From assembly GCF_018617875.1 (NCBI RefSeq), contig NZ_JACSKZ010000002.1:372001-436000 (forward strand): a stretch of 64,000 bases of DNA, in the 5' to 3' direction. Both the position numbers and the translations under genes were made by a program. The notes under the pieces are model-generated. The model was given only the letters and a program-made list of their open reading frames with translations. It was not told the DNA's origin and ran no database searches. This document shows positions 7,888 to 18,046 of the stretch, piece after piece. Every line of letters begins with the position of its first letter. Position 1 is the stretch's first letter. Source of the DNA: Exiguobacterium algae. GTDB lineage: Bacteria > Bacillota > Bacilli > Exiguobacteriales > Exiguobacteriaceae.

Positions 7888-9507
7888 TTAGTTGATGTCA
7901 ACGTATTTGTACTGGTAGTCAGCACCGAATAATTGACGGTTGAAGTTCTCGACCGACGGGCGAATCAAGTAAGCAACACCGGCTTGATAAATCGGCATGA
8001 TTGCTTGATCTTCTTCAATCAAGAGTTTTTCAGCTTCTTTAAACTTGTCGTAACGGGCATCGATTGCTGTTTCAGCCGATGCTTCATCAATCAACTTGTC
8101 GTATGCAGCTGACTTGTAGTTGATGTCGTTTTGACCGTTGTTTGATGTGAAGATACCAAGGTTCGTAAGTGGATCCTGGTAGTCAGGTCCCCAAAGGGCG
8201 AATGACATTTGGTAGTCCCCTTTTGCTTCACGATCGAGTTTGTTGTTGAAAGGCTGTTGCGCGATTTTTACCGTTACGTTCGGTAAGTTCGACTCAATTT
8301 GACCTTTCATGTACTCAGAGATTTGTTTTGATACTTCGCTATCGAATGAGAGAAGTTCGATTGTCGTCGCTTCCCCACCTGTCGCTTTTTCCCAAAGTGA
8401 CGCCGCTTCGTCAGCGTTTGTCTCAAAGTATTTGATGCCTTCAGTAAAGTCCGTTCCATCTTCATATTTGATGAAGTCTTTTGGAATGAACGTCGTCGTA
8501 GCGATTGAACCGTTGTTCAATAACTGGTCGATGATTCCTGAAGGGTCTACTGCACGCGCGATTGCTTTACGTGCATCGACGTTTTTGAAGATTTCATCTT
8601 CGTGGTTAAACTTGAAGTAAGCCACAGAAGAACGGAGTCCTGTGTTGAAGTCTTCATCTTCCTCGAAGGCAGCGACTTGCTCTGAAGAAAGTCCAGCGTA
8701 GTCAACTTCTCCTGCTTCGTACAAGTTTACAACTGTTGATGTTTCTTTTACGACACGAACGTCAACTGTGTCAAGTGCGACGTTGTCTTTGTCCCAGTAT
8801 GTGTCGTTTTTCGTCATTTTATATCCTTGTTCCCGATCCCACTCAGACCAAGTGAACGGTCCGTTGTAGAGAAGGTTTTCCGGATTAGACGCGAAGTCTT
8901 CACCTTTTTCAGTTGCGAATGCTTCGTTGATTGGTGTGAATGTTCCAAATGAAGTGAGGGAAAGGAATGATGGGTCTGGACGTTCGAGTGTAACCTCAAG
9001 TGTCTTCTCATCGATTGCTTTTACACCAAGTTCTTCTTTCGGTGTGTCACCTGTGTTGATTGCTTCTGCGTTTTTAATCGTGTTCATGATGTATGCGTAT
9101 TGTGAACCCGTAGCCGGATCAACTGCACGTTGCCATGCATAAACAAAGTCGTTTGCTGTTACCGGCTCACCGTTTGACCACTCAGCGTCACGAAGTGTGA
9201 ACGTATAAACCGTGTTGTCTTCGCTTACTTCAGGCTCCCCATCCGAGAGAGCTGGTACAGCTTTTCCGTCTTTATCAAGACGGTAAAGACCTTCCATTGT
9301 GTTGGCGATCAAGTTGAATGCGACCGCATCTGTCGCGAGGGCCGGGTCGGCCGTCGTGATGTCAGACGTATCCGTCAAACGAAGAATTTTTTCTCCATTT
9401 GAAGAAGAACCGCCGCCATCAGAGTCTCCGCCTGTCGAGCAAGCTGCGAGGACTGAACCGAGTGCCAAGATGATCGTCATCATGAGCAAAATCGATTTTT
9501 TCTTCAT
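7888..9507 (-). CDS. oppA: Oligopeptide-binding lipoprotein OppA
   Basis: Extracellular, lipid-anchored substrate-binding protein of the Opp importer (SBP family 5). The signal peptide MKKKSILLMM ends in lipobox LAAC (about residue 22), followed by a Gly/Ser linker and the family 5 core with YTFTLRDAEWSNGEPVTA-type motif. I set the start at ATG 9507, with AAAGGGGATATC upstream; this gives 539 residues. The open frame continues to 9570, which would put 21 residues before the signal peptide. It has its own promoter and a near-consensus CodY box in the leader. Confidence 0.95.
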   Translation of the reverse strand: MKKKSILLMMTIILALGSVLAACSTGGDSDGGGSSSNGEKILRLTDTSDITTADPALATDAVAFNLIANTMEGLYRLDKDGKAVPALSDGEPEVSEDNTVYTFTLRDAEWSNGEPVTANDFVYAWQRAVDPATGSQYAYIMNTIKNAEAINTGDTPKEELGVKAIDEKTLEVTLERPDPSFLSLTSFGTFTPINEAFATEKGEDFASNPENLLYNGPFTWSEWDREQGYKMTKNDTYWDKDNVALDTVDVRVVKETSTVVNLYEAGEVDYAGLSSEQVAAFEEDEDFNTGLRSSVAYFKFNHEDEIFKNVDARKAIARAVDPSGIIDQLLNNGSIATTTFIPKDFIKYEDGTDFTEGIKYFETNADEAASLWEKATGGEATTIELLSFDSEVSKQISEYMKGQIESNLPNVTVKIAQQPFNNKLDREAKGDYQMSFALWGPDYQDPLTNLGIFTSNNGQNDINYKSAAYDKLIDEASAETAIDARYDKFKEAEKLLIEEDQAIMPIYQAGVAYLIRPSVENFNRQLFGADYQYKYVDIN

Positions 9508-9585
9508 TGCGATATCCCCTTTCTTTTTGAAAAGATAGCCGTTCGTCAAATGAACCTTATGAAGGAACATCTTACTTTTTTCTTT

Positions 9586-9600
9586 AATTTTCTGAATATT
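9586..9600. promoter_or_regulatory. CodY-type box in the oppA leader
   Basis: AATTTTCTGAATATT differs from the CodY consensus AATTTTCWGAAAATT at one of 15 positions. It lies about 30-40 bases downstream of the predicted start of transcription, where CodY binding would block elongation. Confidence 0.6.
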
Positions 9601-9633
9601 TCATAAAGTATTCGACGAAAGAACGTTAGGGCT

Positions 9634-9663
9634 ATTGTAAGAAATTTTTAATCAAACTGTCAA
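9634..9663 (-). promoter_or_regulatory. oppA promoter
   Basis: Minus strand consensus TTGACA (9658-9663), 18-base spacer, TACAAT (9634-9639). The leader before the ATG at 9507 is therefore about 120 bases. Confidence 0.8.
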
Positions 9664-9723
9664 CTCCTTATTAAAACGCTCACATTCATTTCAAATTCTT
9701 ACTCGTCATTTATCACAACATGC

Positions 9724-9729
9724 TATTAT
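9724..9729 (+). promoter_or_regulatory. Possible extended -10 promoter of the DUF3899 gene
   Basis: TGCTATTAT, an extended -10 element without a convincing -35, about 60 bases before the gene at 9791. Confidence 0.35.
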
Positions 9730-9790
9730 CATAGAAAGAACGTGAATTCGGTCAGATTTCACTCGATTTTCCCGAAAGGAGTACAGCAGT

Positions 9791-10159
9791 TTGAAAAAGT
9801 TTAGAAATATATTATTTGTGTGGCTCATTTTCACGACAATCTACACTATATGGTCCTATTTTTCTTACTATCGTGACGAAAATATAATGTTTCATGTAAG
9901 TGGAGGGCTATTCGTATCGGGGATGGTGCTGTTTGCAATCGGTATGTTTTCACATATGAGCGCAACCGGCCTGTTTGATGGCATCATGTACGGTTTTAAA
10001 CGGAACCGTCGTGCCAAATTAAAAGAGATCGACCCGGACTATGAAGAAGACGAAGAAGAGTCAGTTGAAGAACGGCAACTTCGAAAACAGGCAGCCTGGT
10101 ATTGGGTGCTGATTGGGGTCGTTAGTGTCGTTCTTTCCTTCTTGATTGCATTGGTTTAA
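9791..10159 (+). CDS. DUF3899 family membrane protein
   Basis: A 122-residue protein with three predicted membrane segments: about residues 6-26, 35-58 and 103-122. Between the second and third is a cytoplasmic-looking charged stretch with an acidic cluster (YEEDEEESVEE). The FDGIMYGFKRNRR motif resembles the small DUF3899 family. Function unknown. The start is TTG at 9791, with AAAGGAG nine bases upstream. It is encoded divergently from oppA and directly precedes the trpS leader. Confidence 0.7.
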   Translation: MKKFRNILFVWLIFTTIYTIWSYFSYYRDENIMFHVSGGLFVSGMVLFAIGMFSHMSATGLFDGIMYGFKRNRRAKLKEIDPDYEEDEEESVEERQLRKQAAWYWVLIGVVSVVLSFLIALV

Positions 10160-10161
10160 TC

Positions 10162-10190
10162 TTTTGGTTTCATCAAACGTATGCTAAACT
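10162..10190 (+). promoter_or_regulatory. Promoter of the trpS T-box leader
   Basis: TTTTGG (10162-10167), 17-base spacer ending TGC, TAAACT (10185-10190): a weak -35 with an extended -10. It starts a few bases after the DUF3899 stop. Confidence 0.5.
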
Positions 10191-10196
10191 AAAACC

Positions 10197-11462
<1,266 letters not shown>

Positions 11463-11469
11463 TCATCGA

Positions 11470-11495
11470 CGACTCTCACATTGAGAGTCGTTTTA
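11470..11495 (+). terminator. trpS terminator
   Basis: CGACTCTCA (11470-11478) pairs with TGAGAGTCG (11482-11490), then TTTTATT. Confidence 0.85.
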
Positions 11496-11510
11496 TTGTT
11501 CCCTCTGTAC

Positions 11511-11539
11511 AAAAAAAAGAGACAGGCGTCCCTGTCTCT
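11511..11539 (-). terminator. Terminator of the second oppA-like gene
   Basis: Minus strand AGAGACAGG/CCTGTCTCT (arms 11531-11539 and 11518-11526) followed by eight T residues. Confidence 0.88.
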
Positions 11540-11554
11540 CTTGAAAGCTTATTC

Positions 11555-13213
11555 TTATTGCTCTTTACCTTCGATGTAAGCCCACTTGTAAGAGTAGTCT
11601 GCACCGAATCCGTGCTCAACGATTCCTTTAACATAAGGCTTCGTGAGGCGAGCAGATCCACGTTGGTAAACAGGCGAGATTGCGTTCTCTTCAAGAACGA
11701 TTTTCTCTGCTTCTTGAAGGTCAGCCCAACGCTGATCAGCATCTGTGCTTGTCTTCGCAGACTTGATGAGGCTATCGAATTCTTCGTTTGACCATTTACC
11801 ACGGTTGTATGGTCCGTCTGTGACGAAGAGGTCAACGAATGTCATTGGATCCTGGTAGTCAGGTCCCCAACCAGCGAACGTGAATTCGAACTCACCTTTG
11901 TTCTCGAGGTCAAGTTTGTTGTTGAACGGCTGTTGCTTGATTGAAACGCTCATACCTGGAAGGTTCTTCTCAAGTTCACCTTTGATGAACTCACCGATTT
12001 GCTTCGCAGATTCAGAGTCGTAGTTAAGGAGTTCAAGTTCAACTTTGTCAGTTCCGACTTCTTTAAGTCCTTCTTCCCAAAGTTTTTGAGCTTCTTCTAC
12101 GTTGTACTCACCGATGTCGCCATTTGCTTCACGGAAGTCTTTACCGTCTGGACCTTTTACGAAGTCTTTCGGTACGAGGAAGTATGCAGGCTCAGATCCG
12201 TTAGCAAGAAGTGTGCCAGTGATCGCTGATTTATCGTAAGCGCGGTCGATCGCGTTACGGATTTTCGTGTTGTTGAGCGCTTCCACTTTCGTGTTGAACT
12301 GAAGGTAGAAGAGTGTAGGTTCAACCATAGTTGAGAAGTCTTCGTTGTCTTGGTATTGAGCAACGAGCTCAGAAGTCAAACCAGTGCGGTCAACATCACC
12401 GTTTTCGTACAAGTTAACGCCTGTTGAAACTTCTTTAACGACTTTAACGTTGATTTCGTCAAGTTTGACTGTATCAGCATCCCAGTAGTCGTCGTTTTTG
12501 ACCATCTTCCAACCTTGTTCGCGCTCCCAGCTTTCGAGTTTGAACGGTCCGTTGTAAAGAGTCGTTTCAGCAGATGTACCGAAGTTCTCGCCTTGTTCTT
12601 TGTCGAATGACTCAAGTTTTGGCATGAAGACGCCGAAGCTTGTCAAGCCGAGGAAGTATTCTGCAGGTGCAGTCAATTTAACTTCAAGTGTTTGATCGTC
12701 GATTGCTTTAACGCCAACAGCGTCACGCTCGCCTTCACCAGCATTGTAAGCGTCTGCGCCTTCAATAACTGACATAACGTAAGCATATTGTGAACCGTTG
12801 TCTGGGTTAAGAACTTCTTTCCAAGCGTATTCGAAGTCGTTCGCTGTTACAGGCTCCCCGTTTGACCAAGTAACACCTTCACGGATTTTGAACGTGTACG
12901 TTTTTCCGTCTTCAGACACTTCGTGAGACTCAGCAACACCTGGTGTTGGCTGATCTTTCTCGTCCATGCGATAAAGACCTTCGTTTACGTTGTTCAATAC
13001 GTTGAACGAAACTGCATCCGTTGCAAGTGTTGGGTTAAGTGAAGGAATGTCTGAGCTGTCGAGCAAGTTGAGGACTTGCGCTTCGTCTCCTGATCCATTA
13101 CTTGGTGTGTCAGTTGAAGAATTCTCTTCGTCTCCTGTAGAACATGCAGCTAGGAACGCGCTCGAAAGAAGCGTTACCGATGATGCTAAAGCAAAACCTT
13201 TTTTCTTATTCAT
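11555..13213 (-). CDS. Second OppA-type oligopeptide-binding lipoprotein
   Basis: SBP family 5 lipoprotein with signal peptide MNKKKGFALASS and lipobox LAAC (about residue 22), a Ser/Thr/Asp-rich linker, and the same core motifs as the first OppA (DSSDIPSLNPTLATDAVSFNV; YTFKIREGVTWSNGEPVTA). I start at ATG 13213, with AGGGGGT upstream, giving 552 residues. No permease or ATPase accompanies it, so it may share OppBCDF. It has its own promoter, with a CodY-like box in the spacer, and its own terminator. In B. subtilis the app operon occupies this place between fabF and trpS. Confidence 0.92.
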   Translation of the reverse strand: MNKKKGFALASSVTLLSSAFLAACSTGDEENSSTDTPSNGSGDEAQVLNLLDSSDIPSLNPTLATDAVSFNVLNNVNEGLYRMDEKDQPTPGVAESHEVSEDGKTYTFKIREGVTWSNGEPVTANDFEYAWKEVLNPDNGSQYAYVMSVIEGADAYNAGEGERDAVGVKAIDDQTLEVKLTAPAEYFLGLTSFGVFMPKLESFDKEQGENFGTSAETTLYNGPFKLESWEREQGWKMVKNDDYWDADTVKLDEINVKVVKEVSTGVNLYENGDVDRTGLTSELVAQYQDNEDFSTMVEPTLFYLQFNTKVEALNNTKIRNAIDRAYDKSAITGTLLANGSEPAYFLVPKDFVKGPDGKDFREANGDIGEYNVEEAQKLWEEGLKEVGTDKVELELLNYDSESAKQIGEFIKGELEKNLPGMSVSIKQQPFNNKLDLENKGEFEFTFAGWGPDYQDPMTFVDLFVTDGPYNRGKWSNEEFDSLIKSAKTSTDADQRWADLQEAEKIVLEENAISPVYQRGSARLTKPYVKGIVEHGFGADYSYKWAYIEGKEQ

Positions 13214-13232
13214 TGCGATGACCCCCTGATTT

Positions 13233-13248
13233 TTTCGTTTTAACGAAA
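13233..13248. repeat. Palindrome in the leader of the second oppA-like gene
   Basis: TTTCGTTTTAACGAAA, seven base pairs around two bases, lies just before the ribosome-binding site. It could be an operator or an RNA hairpin; no known site recognised. Confidence 0.45.
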
Positions 13249-13314
13249 TGAACGATGGTAGAAAATTCAGTTTTTTCACTTTACAGTATTTGCTACCACA
13301 ATCCCGTTGAAGCA

Positions 13315-13342
13315 ATAATACAATATTCTGATAATTTTGCAA
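13315..13342 (-). promoter_or_regulatory. Promoter of the second oppA-like gene with a CodY-like box in the spacer
   Basis: Minus strand TTGCAA (13337-13342), 16-base spacer, TATTAT (13315-13320). The spacer segment 13322-13336 (AATATTCTGATAATT) matches 13 of 15 CodY consensus positions, so CodY would occlude polymerase. Confidence 0.6.
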
Positions 13343-13384
13343 AGTATTTATTTTGATTTTTCTAAAAAATTTTGTCCATAGGCT

Positions 13385-13409
13385 AAAAGCCCGCCTGGTA
13401 TGGCGGGCT
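13385..13409 (-). terminator. Terminator of the lipobox-less binding protein
   Basis: AAAAGCCCGCC (13385-13395) pairs with GGCGGGCTTTT (13402-13412). It follows the gene's stop on the minus strand and separates it from the next binding-protein gene. Confidence 0.85.
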
Positions 13410-13415
13410 TTTAGC

Positions 13416-14948
13416 TCATTTTTTATAAATTTTCGAAAAGGTTAGGACGTAAGAAGGACCAATGATTGGATATCCGATATCTTCATAACGTTGATCCACG
13501 CGATATGAGACTCCCGCTTGATAGATTGGAATAACGACACCTTGTTCGAGCAATCGTGCTTCCGCTTGCCGCAATATGTCATTTCGCTCTGACAATTTTT
13601 CGGTTACACGAGATTTTTCCATCAATTCATCGAACGTTTCATCCGAGTAACGGCTCGAATTTAAATAATTGTTCGTCTCGAATTGAGTCAAATAGGCGGA
13701 TAGAAGTGGATAGTCCGGCTGCCATCCCGAAATAGAAAATTCATAGTTTCCTGAGACTTCTTTCCTAACTTTCTCACCAAGCGGAAGCTCCGTCACGTTG
13801 ACCTTAAGACCTTCCAGCTCTTCTAAATTATTTTTCAAACGTGTTGAGAGTTGACGCGCTTCTTCGTCAACAAAACTAAGAAGTTCAATTTCCACCGTCT
13901 CATTTCCGAGGCGTTTTTTCACGTTGGCAAAGAGAGACTCGGCCTCCCCTTCAATCGCCGTCGTCGACTCCCCTTCATCCATGACCAACAGTCGTTCTGT
14001 CGTCTGTTCCGCACGAGAGAGTGACGTCTGAATCTCGTTCCGATTGATTACGAGGGCGAGCGCACGACGGAACTCGGGATCGTCAAACGGGGCCTTCTTA
14101 ACATTCGGCTTCAAATAGAACACCCCACTCCGTGGGACGTCCACCACTTTACTGATTTCCTCATCTAGTGTGGAGACATCGAATCCGTAAGGGAGAGGTT
14201 GGACCCCTTCTTGTTTTTCCGACTCTCGCTCGGTGTGGATGAGGATTTTCTCAAGTGTTACCTTCTCTGCTTCACGATAACCGTCATGCTTATGTAGCGT
14301 GAGTTGGTTTTCATCTAACGCTTCGACCTGGAACGGGCCGTTCGTCTCCAGTTCTTCCCAAGGTCCGGGAGATAGTTGAGGCAGGAAGGCTGGCATTGCG
14401 AGCATTTGCTCGAATCCTTCCATCGGTCTGACGAGCGTCAGTTCGAGTGTGTTGTCATCGATTGCCTTGACTCCTAATGTGTCAGGCTCCGCTTGACCGA
14501 GACTGATTTCCTTTCCATTTTTCACATCTGCCAAGAAAAAGCTGAACGGTGAATTCGTCTCATCGTCGGCCAACTTTCGGAAGTGGTCGACGAACGTTTG
14601 TGCCGTGATCGCGTTCCCTTTTGATGTGACGCTTTCCCTTAGCGTGAACGTATAGACTTTTCCGTCGTCAGAACGTTCTAACGTTTCAACGAGTGCCGGT
14701 TCAATGGAACCATCGACCCCGAATCGATAGAGTCCTTCGTATAAATGAGATAATACCGTTTGTGAGCTCGGATCGATGGCGAGCATGACGTCCGGTTGCT
14801 CTGGGAGAGATTCCCCATGAATGCTTAAAATTTGTTCTTCAGGTGGTACCAACTCGCGTGCCTGCTCACGTTGTACAATCCACACAATGAAAAAAAGCAT
14901 AAGGATTGCACCTAACAAGGCGGCCGCGAGGAATGATTTTCGTTTCAT
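13416..14948 (-). CDS. Divergent SBP family 5 protein with a membrane anchor instead of a lipobox
   Basis: The 510-residue product keeps family 5 features (SSQTVLSHLYEGLYRFG; YTFTLRESVTSKGNAITAQTF; VIPIYQAGVSYRVD near the end), but its N-terminus is MKRKSFLAAALLGAILMLFFIVW followed by charged residues, with no cysteine after the hydrophobic stretch. It would therefore be anchored by an uncleaved helix (about 5-24) rather than by lipid. AAAGGAG lies eight bases upstream of the ATG. No strong terminator separates it from fabF, so read-through is possible. Ligand unknown; it is more diverged than the two neighbouring OppA paralogues. Confidence 0.86.
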   Translation of the reverse strand: MKRKSFLAAALLGAILMLFFIVWIVQREQARELVPPEEQILSIHGESLPEQPDVMLAIDPSSQTVLSHLYEGLYRFGVDGSIEPALVETLERSDDGKVYTFTLRESVTSKGNAITAQTFVDHFRKLADDETNSPFSFFLADVKNGKEISLGQAEPDTLGVKAIDDNTLELTLVRPMEGFEQMLAMPAFLPQLSPGPWEELETNGPFQVEALDENQLTLHKHDGYREAEKVTLEKILIHTERESEKQEGVQPLPYGFDVSTLDEEISKVVDVPRSGVFYLKPNVKKAPFDDPEFRRALALVINRNEIQTSLSRAEQTTERLLVMDEGESTTAIEGEAESLFANVKKRLGNETVEIELLSFVDEEARQLSTRLKNNLEELEGLKVNVTELPLGEKVRKEVSGNYEFSISGWQPDYPLLSAYLTQFETNNYLNSSRYSDETFDELMEKSRVTEKLSERNDILRQAEARLLEQGVVIPIYQAGVSYRVDQRYEDIGYPIIGPSYVLTFSKIYKK

Positions 14949-15014
14949 CCGCTGTGCTCCTTTCTGTTAGACCAACCCTTATACCCTAACCTTTTTTGAA
15001 TGATTTTTCTACTA

Positions 15015-16247
15015 TCAGTCCGTCACTTTTGCAAATGCAAGTGTTGCATTATGGCCCCCGAAGCCAAGTGAGTTACTGAGTGCGTACCGAATGTCAAGTT
15101 CCCGATTGCCTTCACGTACATAATCAAGGTCACAATCAGCGGCCGGTGATTCACAATGAATCGTCGGATGAATCTTGCCTTCATAGATTGATAAGGCCGT
15201 AATGACTGCTTCCACTCCGCCTGCTGCACCTAAAAGGTGACCGATCATCGATTTTGATGAGTTGACGGCCAGTTGATCCGCATGTTCCCCGAAAACATTG
15301 CGAATGGCTTTCGTCTCCAACATATCGTTTAACGGCGTGCTCGTACCGTGGGCGTTGATGTATTGAACATCCTTTGGAGTGATCCCCGCGTCACGAATCG
15401 CCTCACTCATCGCTTTTGAACCGCCTTCCGCTTCCGGTGACGGTGCCGTGATATGGTACGCATCCGAGCTCATTCCATAGCCCACGACTTCAGCATACAT
15501 TTTCGCACCACGTGCTTTCGCATGTTCATATTCTTCCAGAACAAGAACCCCTGCCCCTTCGCCCATAATGAACCCGTCGCGATTTTCATCGAACGGACGG
15601 CATGCCGTTTCCGGATCCGGATTTGTTGATAACGCTTTGTTCGCACAGAATCCTGCGAATGAGAGCGGTGTGATCGGTGCTTCCGCCCCACCGGCAAACA
15701 TCGCTGTTGCATCGCCTCGCTGGATGACCCGGAACGCTTCCCCGATTGAGTTCGTTCCCGAAGCACAGGCTGTGACGGAACAGTTACTCGGCCCTTTTGC
15801 ACCAAGATAGATCGAGACTTGACCGCTCGCCATGTTCGGAATCATCATCGGGATGAAGAAAGGACTGACACGACGCGGTCCGCGATCGTGTAAGATGACC
15901 GATTGCTTGTCGATTGTTTCGACGCCTCCGATTCCGCTCCCAATCCAAATGCCGACCTCGTCCGCAATCGACTCGACGTCGAGCCCACTATCTTTATGTG
16001 CGGCATCCGCTGCCAAAATCGAATATTGAATGAAAGAATCCATCTTTCTCGCTTCTTTCGGTTCGACCAGGTGATCAATATTCCACTCTTTCACTTCCGC
16101 ACCGACTTTTGCCGGATACTGACTAATATCAATCTTCGTTAACGTGTCGACTGCATTTTCCCCGTTTAATAACCGTTCCCACATTTTCGAGACATCGTTA
16201 CCTAACGGTGATACGACACCCAGTCCTGTCACTACTACTCGTTTCAT
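15015..16247 (-). CDS. fabF: 3-oxoacyl-[acyl-carrier-protein] synthase II
   Basis: Elongating condensing enzyme of fatty acid synthesis. The catalytic triad is visible: C161 in TACASG, His in [11 protein letters not shown] (about 300) and His in [12 protein letters not shown] (about 337). It is 410 residues, close to the usual length. The start overlaps the fabH stop by four bases (ATGA arrangement), so the two are co-translated from the FapR-controlled promoter. Confidence 0.96.
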   Translation of the reverse strand: MKRVVVTGLGVVSPLGNDVSKMWERLLNGENAVDTLTKIDISQYPAKVGAEVKEWNIDHLVEPKEARKMDSFIQYSILAADAAHKDSGLDVESIADEVGIWIGSGIGGVETIDKQSVILHDRGPRRVSPFFIPMMIPNMASGQVSIYLGAKGPSNCSVTACASGTNSIGEAFRVIQRGDATAMFAGGAEAPITPLSFAGFCANKALSTNPDPETACRPFDENRDGFIMGEGAGVLVLEEYEHAKARGAKMYAEVVGYGMSSDAYHITAPSPEAEGGSKAMSEAIRDAGITPKDVQYINAHGTSTPLNDMLETKAIRNVFGEHADQLAVNSSKSMIGHLLGAAGGVEAVITALSIYEGKIHPTIHCESPAADCDLDYVREGNRELDIRYALSNSLGFGGHNATLAFAKVTD

Positions 16248-17203
16248 GTGTTAATCTCCTCCGTGATTGTTGCGTTATTCCATGTGAGACAACTTGCCCC
16301 CCACGTCAAACCGGCTCCAAAACCGGCAATGACAATCGTCTGACCTTCTTGAACTCTTCCTGAACGGACCGCTTCTGCTAACGCGAGCGGTATCGATGCC
16401 GCGGACGTATTCGCATGATCCTGGATGGTGACGACGACTTTATCTTCTTCCAGGTCTAATCGTTCCATCGCCGCGTCAATAATACGACGGTTCGCCTGAT
16501 GCGGTACAAGGACGTCTAAATCATCCAGAGACTTCCCGGCTATCTTCAATGACTCCAAGACGATCTCCGGCATTTTACGGACCGCAAACTTGAATACCTC
16601 ACGACCGTTCATGACGATTTTTCCGTCTTCACTCTCGTATAAATGTTTTCCACCCGTTCCATCGCTGCCTAAGAGAATCGAATCGATTGAAGCGATTGGG
16701 TCTTCCCCAAGGACGACAGCCCCGGCTCCATCTCCGAAAAGAACGGCAGTCGATCGATCATCCCAATCAATTAAGCTTCCCATTTTTTCTGCCCCGATGA
16801 CGAGCGCTCGGTTGTATCCCTTCGACTGCATCAGGCTCTTCGCTGTATCCATTGCAAATATGAATCCGCTGCACGCCGCGCTGACATCAAATGCGACGGC
16901 ACGTTTCGCCCCGAGGTTCGCCTGCACAAGGCAGGCTGTCGCCGGAAATGCAGGTGCTGTCGCTGTCGCACAGATGATGGCGTCAATCTCGTCGATGGAT
17001 ACACCCGCACTCTGAAGCGCGCGTTGAGCAGCCTTCGTCGCCATATCCGCGACTGTGACGTCTTCTTCCGCTAGATGACGTGCCTCGATTCCCGTACGTG
17101 TCCGAATCCATTCATCGCTCGTATCCATTTGTTTTTCTAAATCGATATTAGTCACCCGGTTGTCCGGCAGGAACGACCCGATGCCGATGATTCCAATATT
17201 CAT
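16244..17203 (-). CDS. fabH: 3-oxoacyl-[acyl-carrier-protein] synthase III
   Basis: Initiating condensing enzyme, joining acyl-CoA to malonyl-ACP. The Cys-His-Asn triad is visible: C111 in SAACSGF, His in VPHQANRRI (about 245) and Asn in [11 protein letters not shown] (about 275). At 319 residues it has standard length. GGGG lies upstream of ATG 17203. It is the first gene of a fabHF operon with a FapR operator in its promoter. Confidence 0.96.
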   Translation of the reverse strand: MNIGIIGIGSFLPDNRVTNIDLEKQMDTSDEWIRTRTGIEARHLAEEDVTVADMATKAAQRALQSAGVSIDEIDAIICATATAPAFPATACLVQANLGAKRAVAFDVSAACSGFIFAMDTAKSLMQSKGYNRALVIGAEKMGSLIDWDDRSTAVLFGDGAGAVVLGEDPIASIDSILLGSDGTGGKHLYESEDGKIVMNGREVFKFAVRKMPEIVLESLKIAGKSLDDLDVLVPHQANRRIIDAAMERLDLEEDKVVVTIQDHANTSAASIPLALAEAVRSGRVQEGQTIVIAGFGAGLTWGASCLTWNNATITEEINT

Positions 17204-17220
17204 ATCGTCGACCCCTATTC

Positions 17221-17264
17221 TTAGTATCTGGTACTAATATAAGGGAATAAAAAGAGGATGTCAA
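17221..17264 (-). promoter_or_regulatory. fabHF promoter with FapR operator
   Basis: Minus strand TTGACA (17259-17264), 17-base spacer, TATATT (17236-17241). The 17-base operator TTAGTATCTGGTACTAA (17221-17237) abuts the -10 element and fits the FapR consensus TTAGTACCTRRTACTAA closely. FapR is known to repress lipid synthesis genes and to be released by malonyl-CoA. Confidence 0.9.
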
Positions 17265-17281
17265 CGCATCCCCCTTGTTTT

Positions 17282-17992
17282 TCATGATGCAGATTCTTGC
17301 CCTAACCGTTTTGTGACGGCCATGACCATCTTCGCAGAGTTGATTGACGCGGTCTCCAAAAACTCATCGAACGACAAGTTCGCTTCCTCATCCGCGCTGT
17401 CTGAGATCGAACGGGTGACGACGAACGGCACGCCAAACTGGTAACACGTCTGTGCGATCGGAGCCGCCTCCATCTCAACCGCCGCCACGCCGTCGAAATG
17501 ACCTAAAATGTCGGCCACTCGATTCGAGTCGTTGATGAACGAATCACCTGTGACGATGAGTCCCTGGTGAACATTTACGTCCGGTAAACTTTCAATGACG
17601 TCCTTACAGACGGCGACGAGTTTCGCATCGGCTTCGTACGCCGGCGGCATGCCCGGGACTTGCCCATATTCGTAACCAAACGCGGTCACATCGACGTCAT
17701 GGTGACGAACTTCTGTCGAGACGACGACATCTCCGACTTTCATCCCTTTTTTGAACCCGCCGGCCGATCCGGTGTTGATGACGACATCCGGTTTGAACTT
17801 GTCGAGAAGAAGCGTGGTCCCAATCGCCGCGTTCACTTTCCCGATACCGGATTTCAAAATGACGACTTCCATGTTGCCGAGGTACCCTTCGTAAAAATGA
17901 TAGTTCGCGATTTCCGTGTCAACGCGCTCCGTCAATTCATTCCGAAGTAAGTTCACTTCTTCTTCCATTGCGCCGATAATGCCAATTTTCAT
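17282..17992 (-). CDS. mtnN: 5'-methylthioadenosine/S-adenosylhomocysteine nucleosidase
   Basis: Cleaves methylthioadenosine and S-adenosylhomocysteine, removing inhibitory by-products of SAM use. [13 protein letters not shown] (catalytic Glu in the EEE cluster), [18 protein letters not shown] and SISDSADE are the family landmarks. ATG 17992 is preceded directly by another ATG (17995); GGAGGAATC lies upstream. The 236-residue length is close to the usual size. It follows greA after a strong hairpin. Confidence 0.95.
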   Translation of the reverse strand: MKIGIIGAMEEEVNLLRNELTERVDTEIANYHFYEGYLGNMEVVILKSGIGKVNAAIGTTLLLDKFKPDVVINTGSAGGFKKGMKVGDVVVSTEVRHHDVDVTAFGYEYGQVPGMPPAYEADAKLVAVCKDVIESLPDVNVHQGLIVTGDSFINDSNRVADILGHFDGVAAVEMEAAPIAQTCYQFGVPFVVTRSISDSADEEANLSFDEFLETASINSAKMVMAVTKRLGQESAS

Positions 17993-18012
17993 CATGATTC
18001 CTCCTCAGAAAG

Positions 18013-18040
18013 AGAGCGACTTCCGAGTGGAGGTCGCTCT
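18013..18040 (-). terminator. Hairpin between greA and mtnN
   Basis: Minus strand AGAGCGAC/GTCGCTCT (arms 18033-18040 and 18013-18020) with a poor T tract (CTTTCT). Probably a partial terminator. Confidence 0.6.
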
Positions 18041-18046
18041 GTACGA

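Noticed and set aside
9671-9684. TTAAAACGCTCACA as a cre site upstream of oppA
   Set aside because: One mismatch to the consensus in a conserved terminal base and located upstream of the promoter; CodY control is better supported, so I did not list it.
11476-11835. A 119-codon frame overlapping the end of the second oppA-like gene
   Set aside because: It runs through that gene's terminator and in a different frame; not coding.
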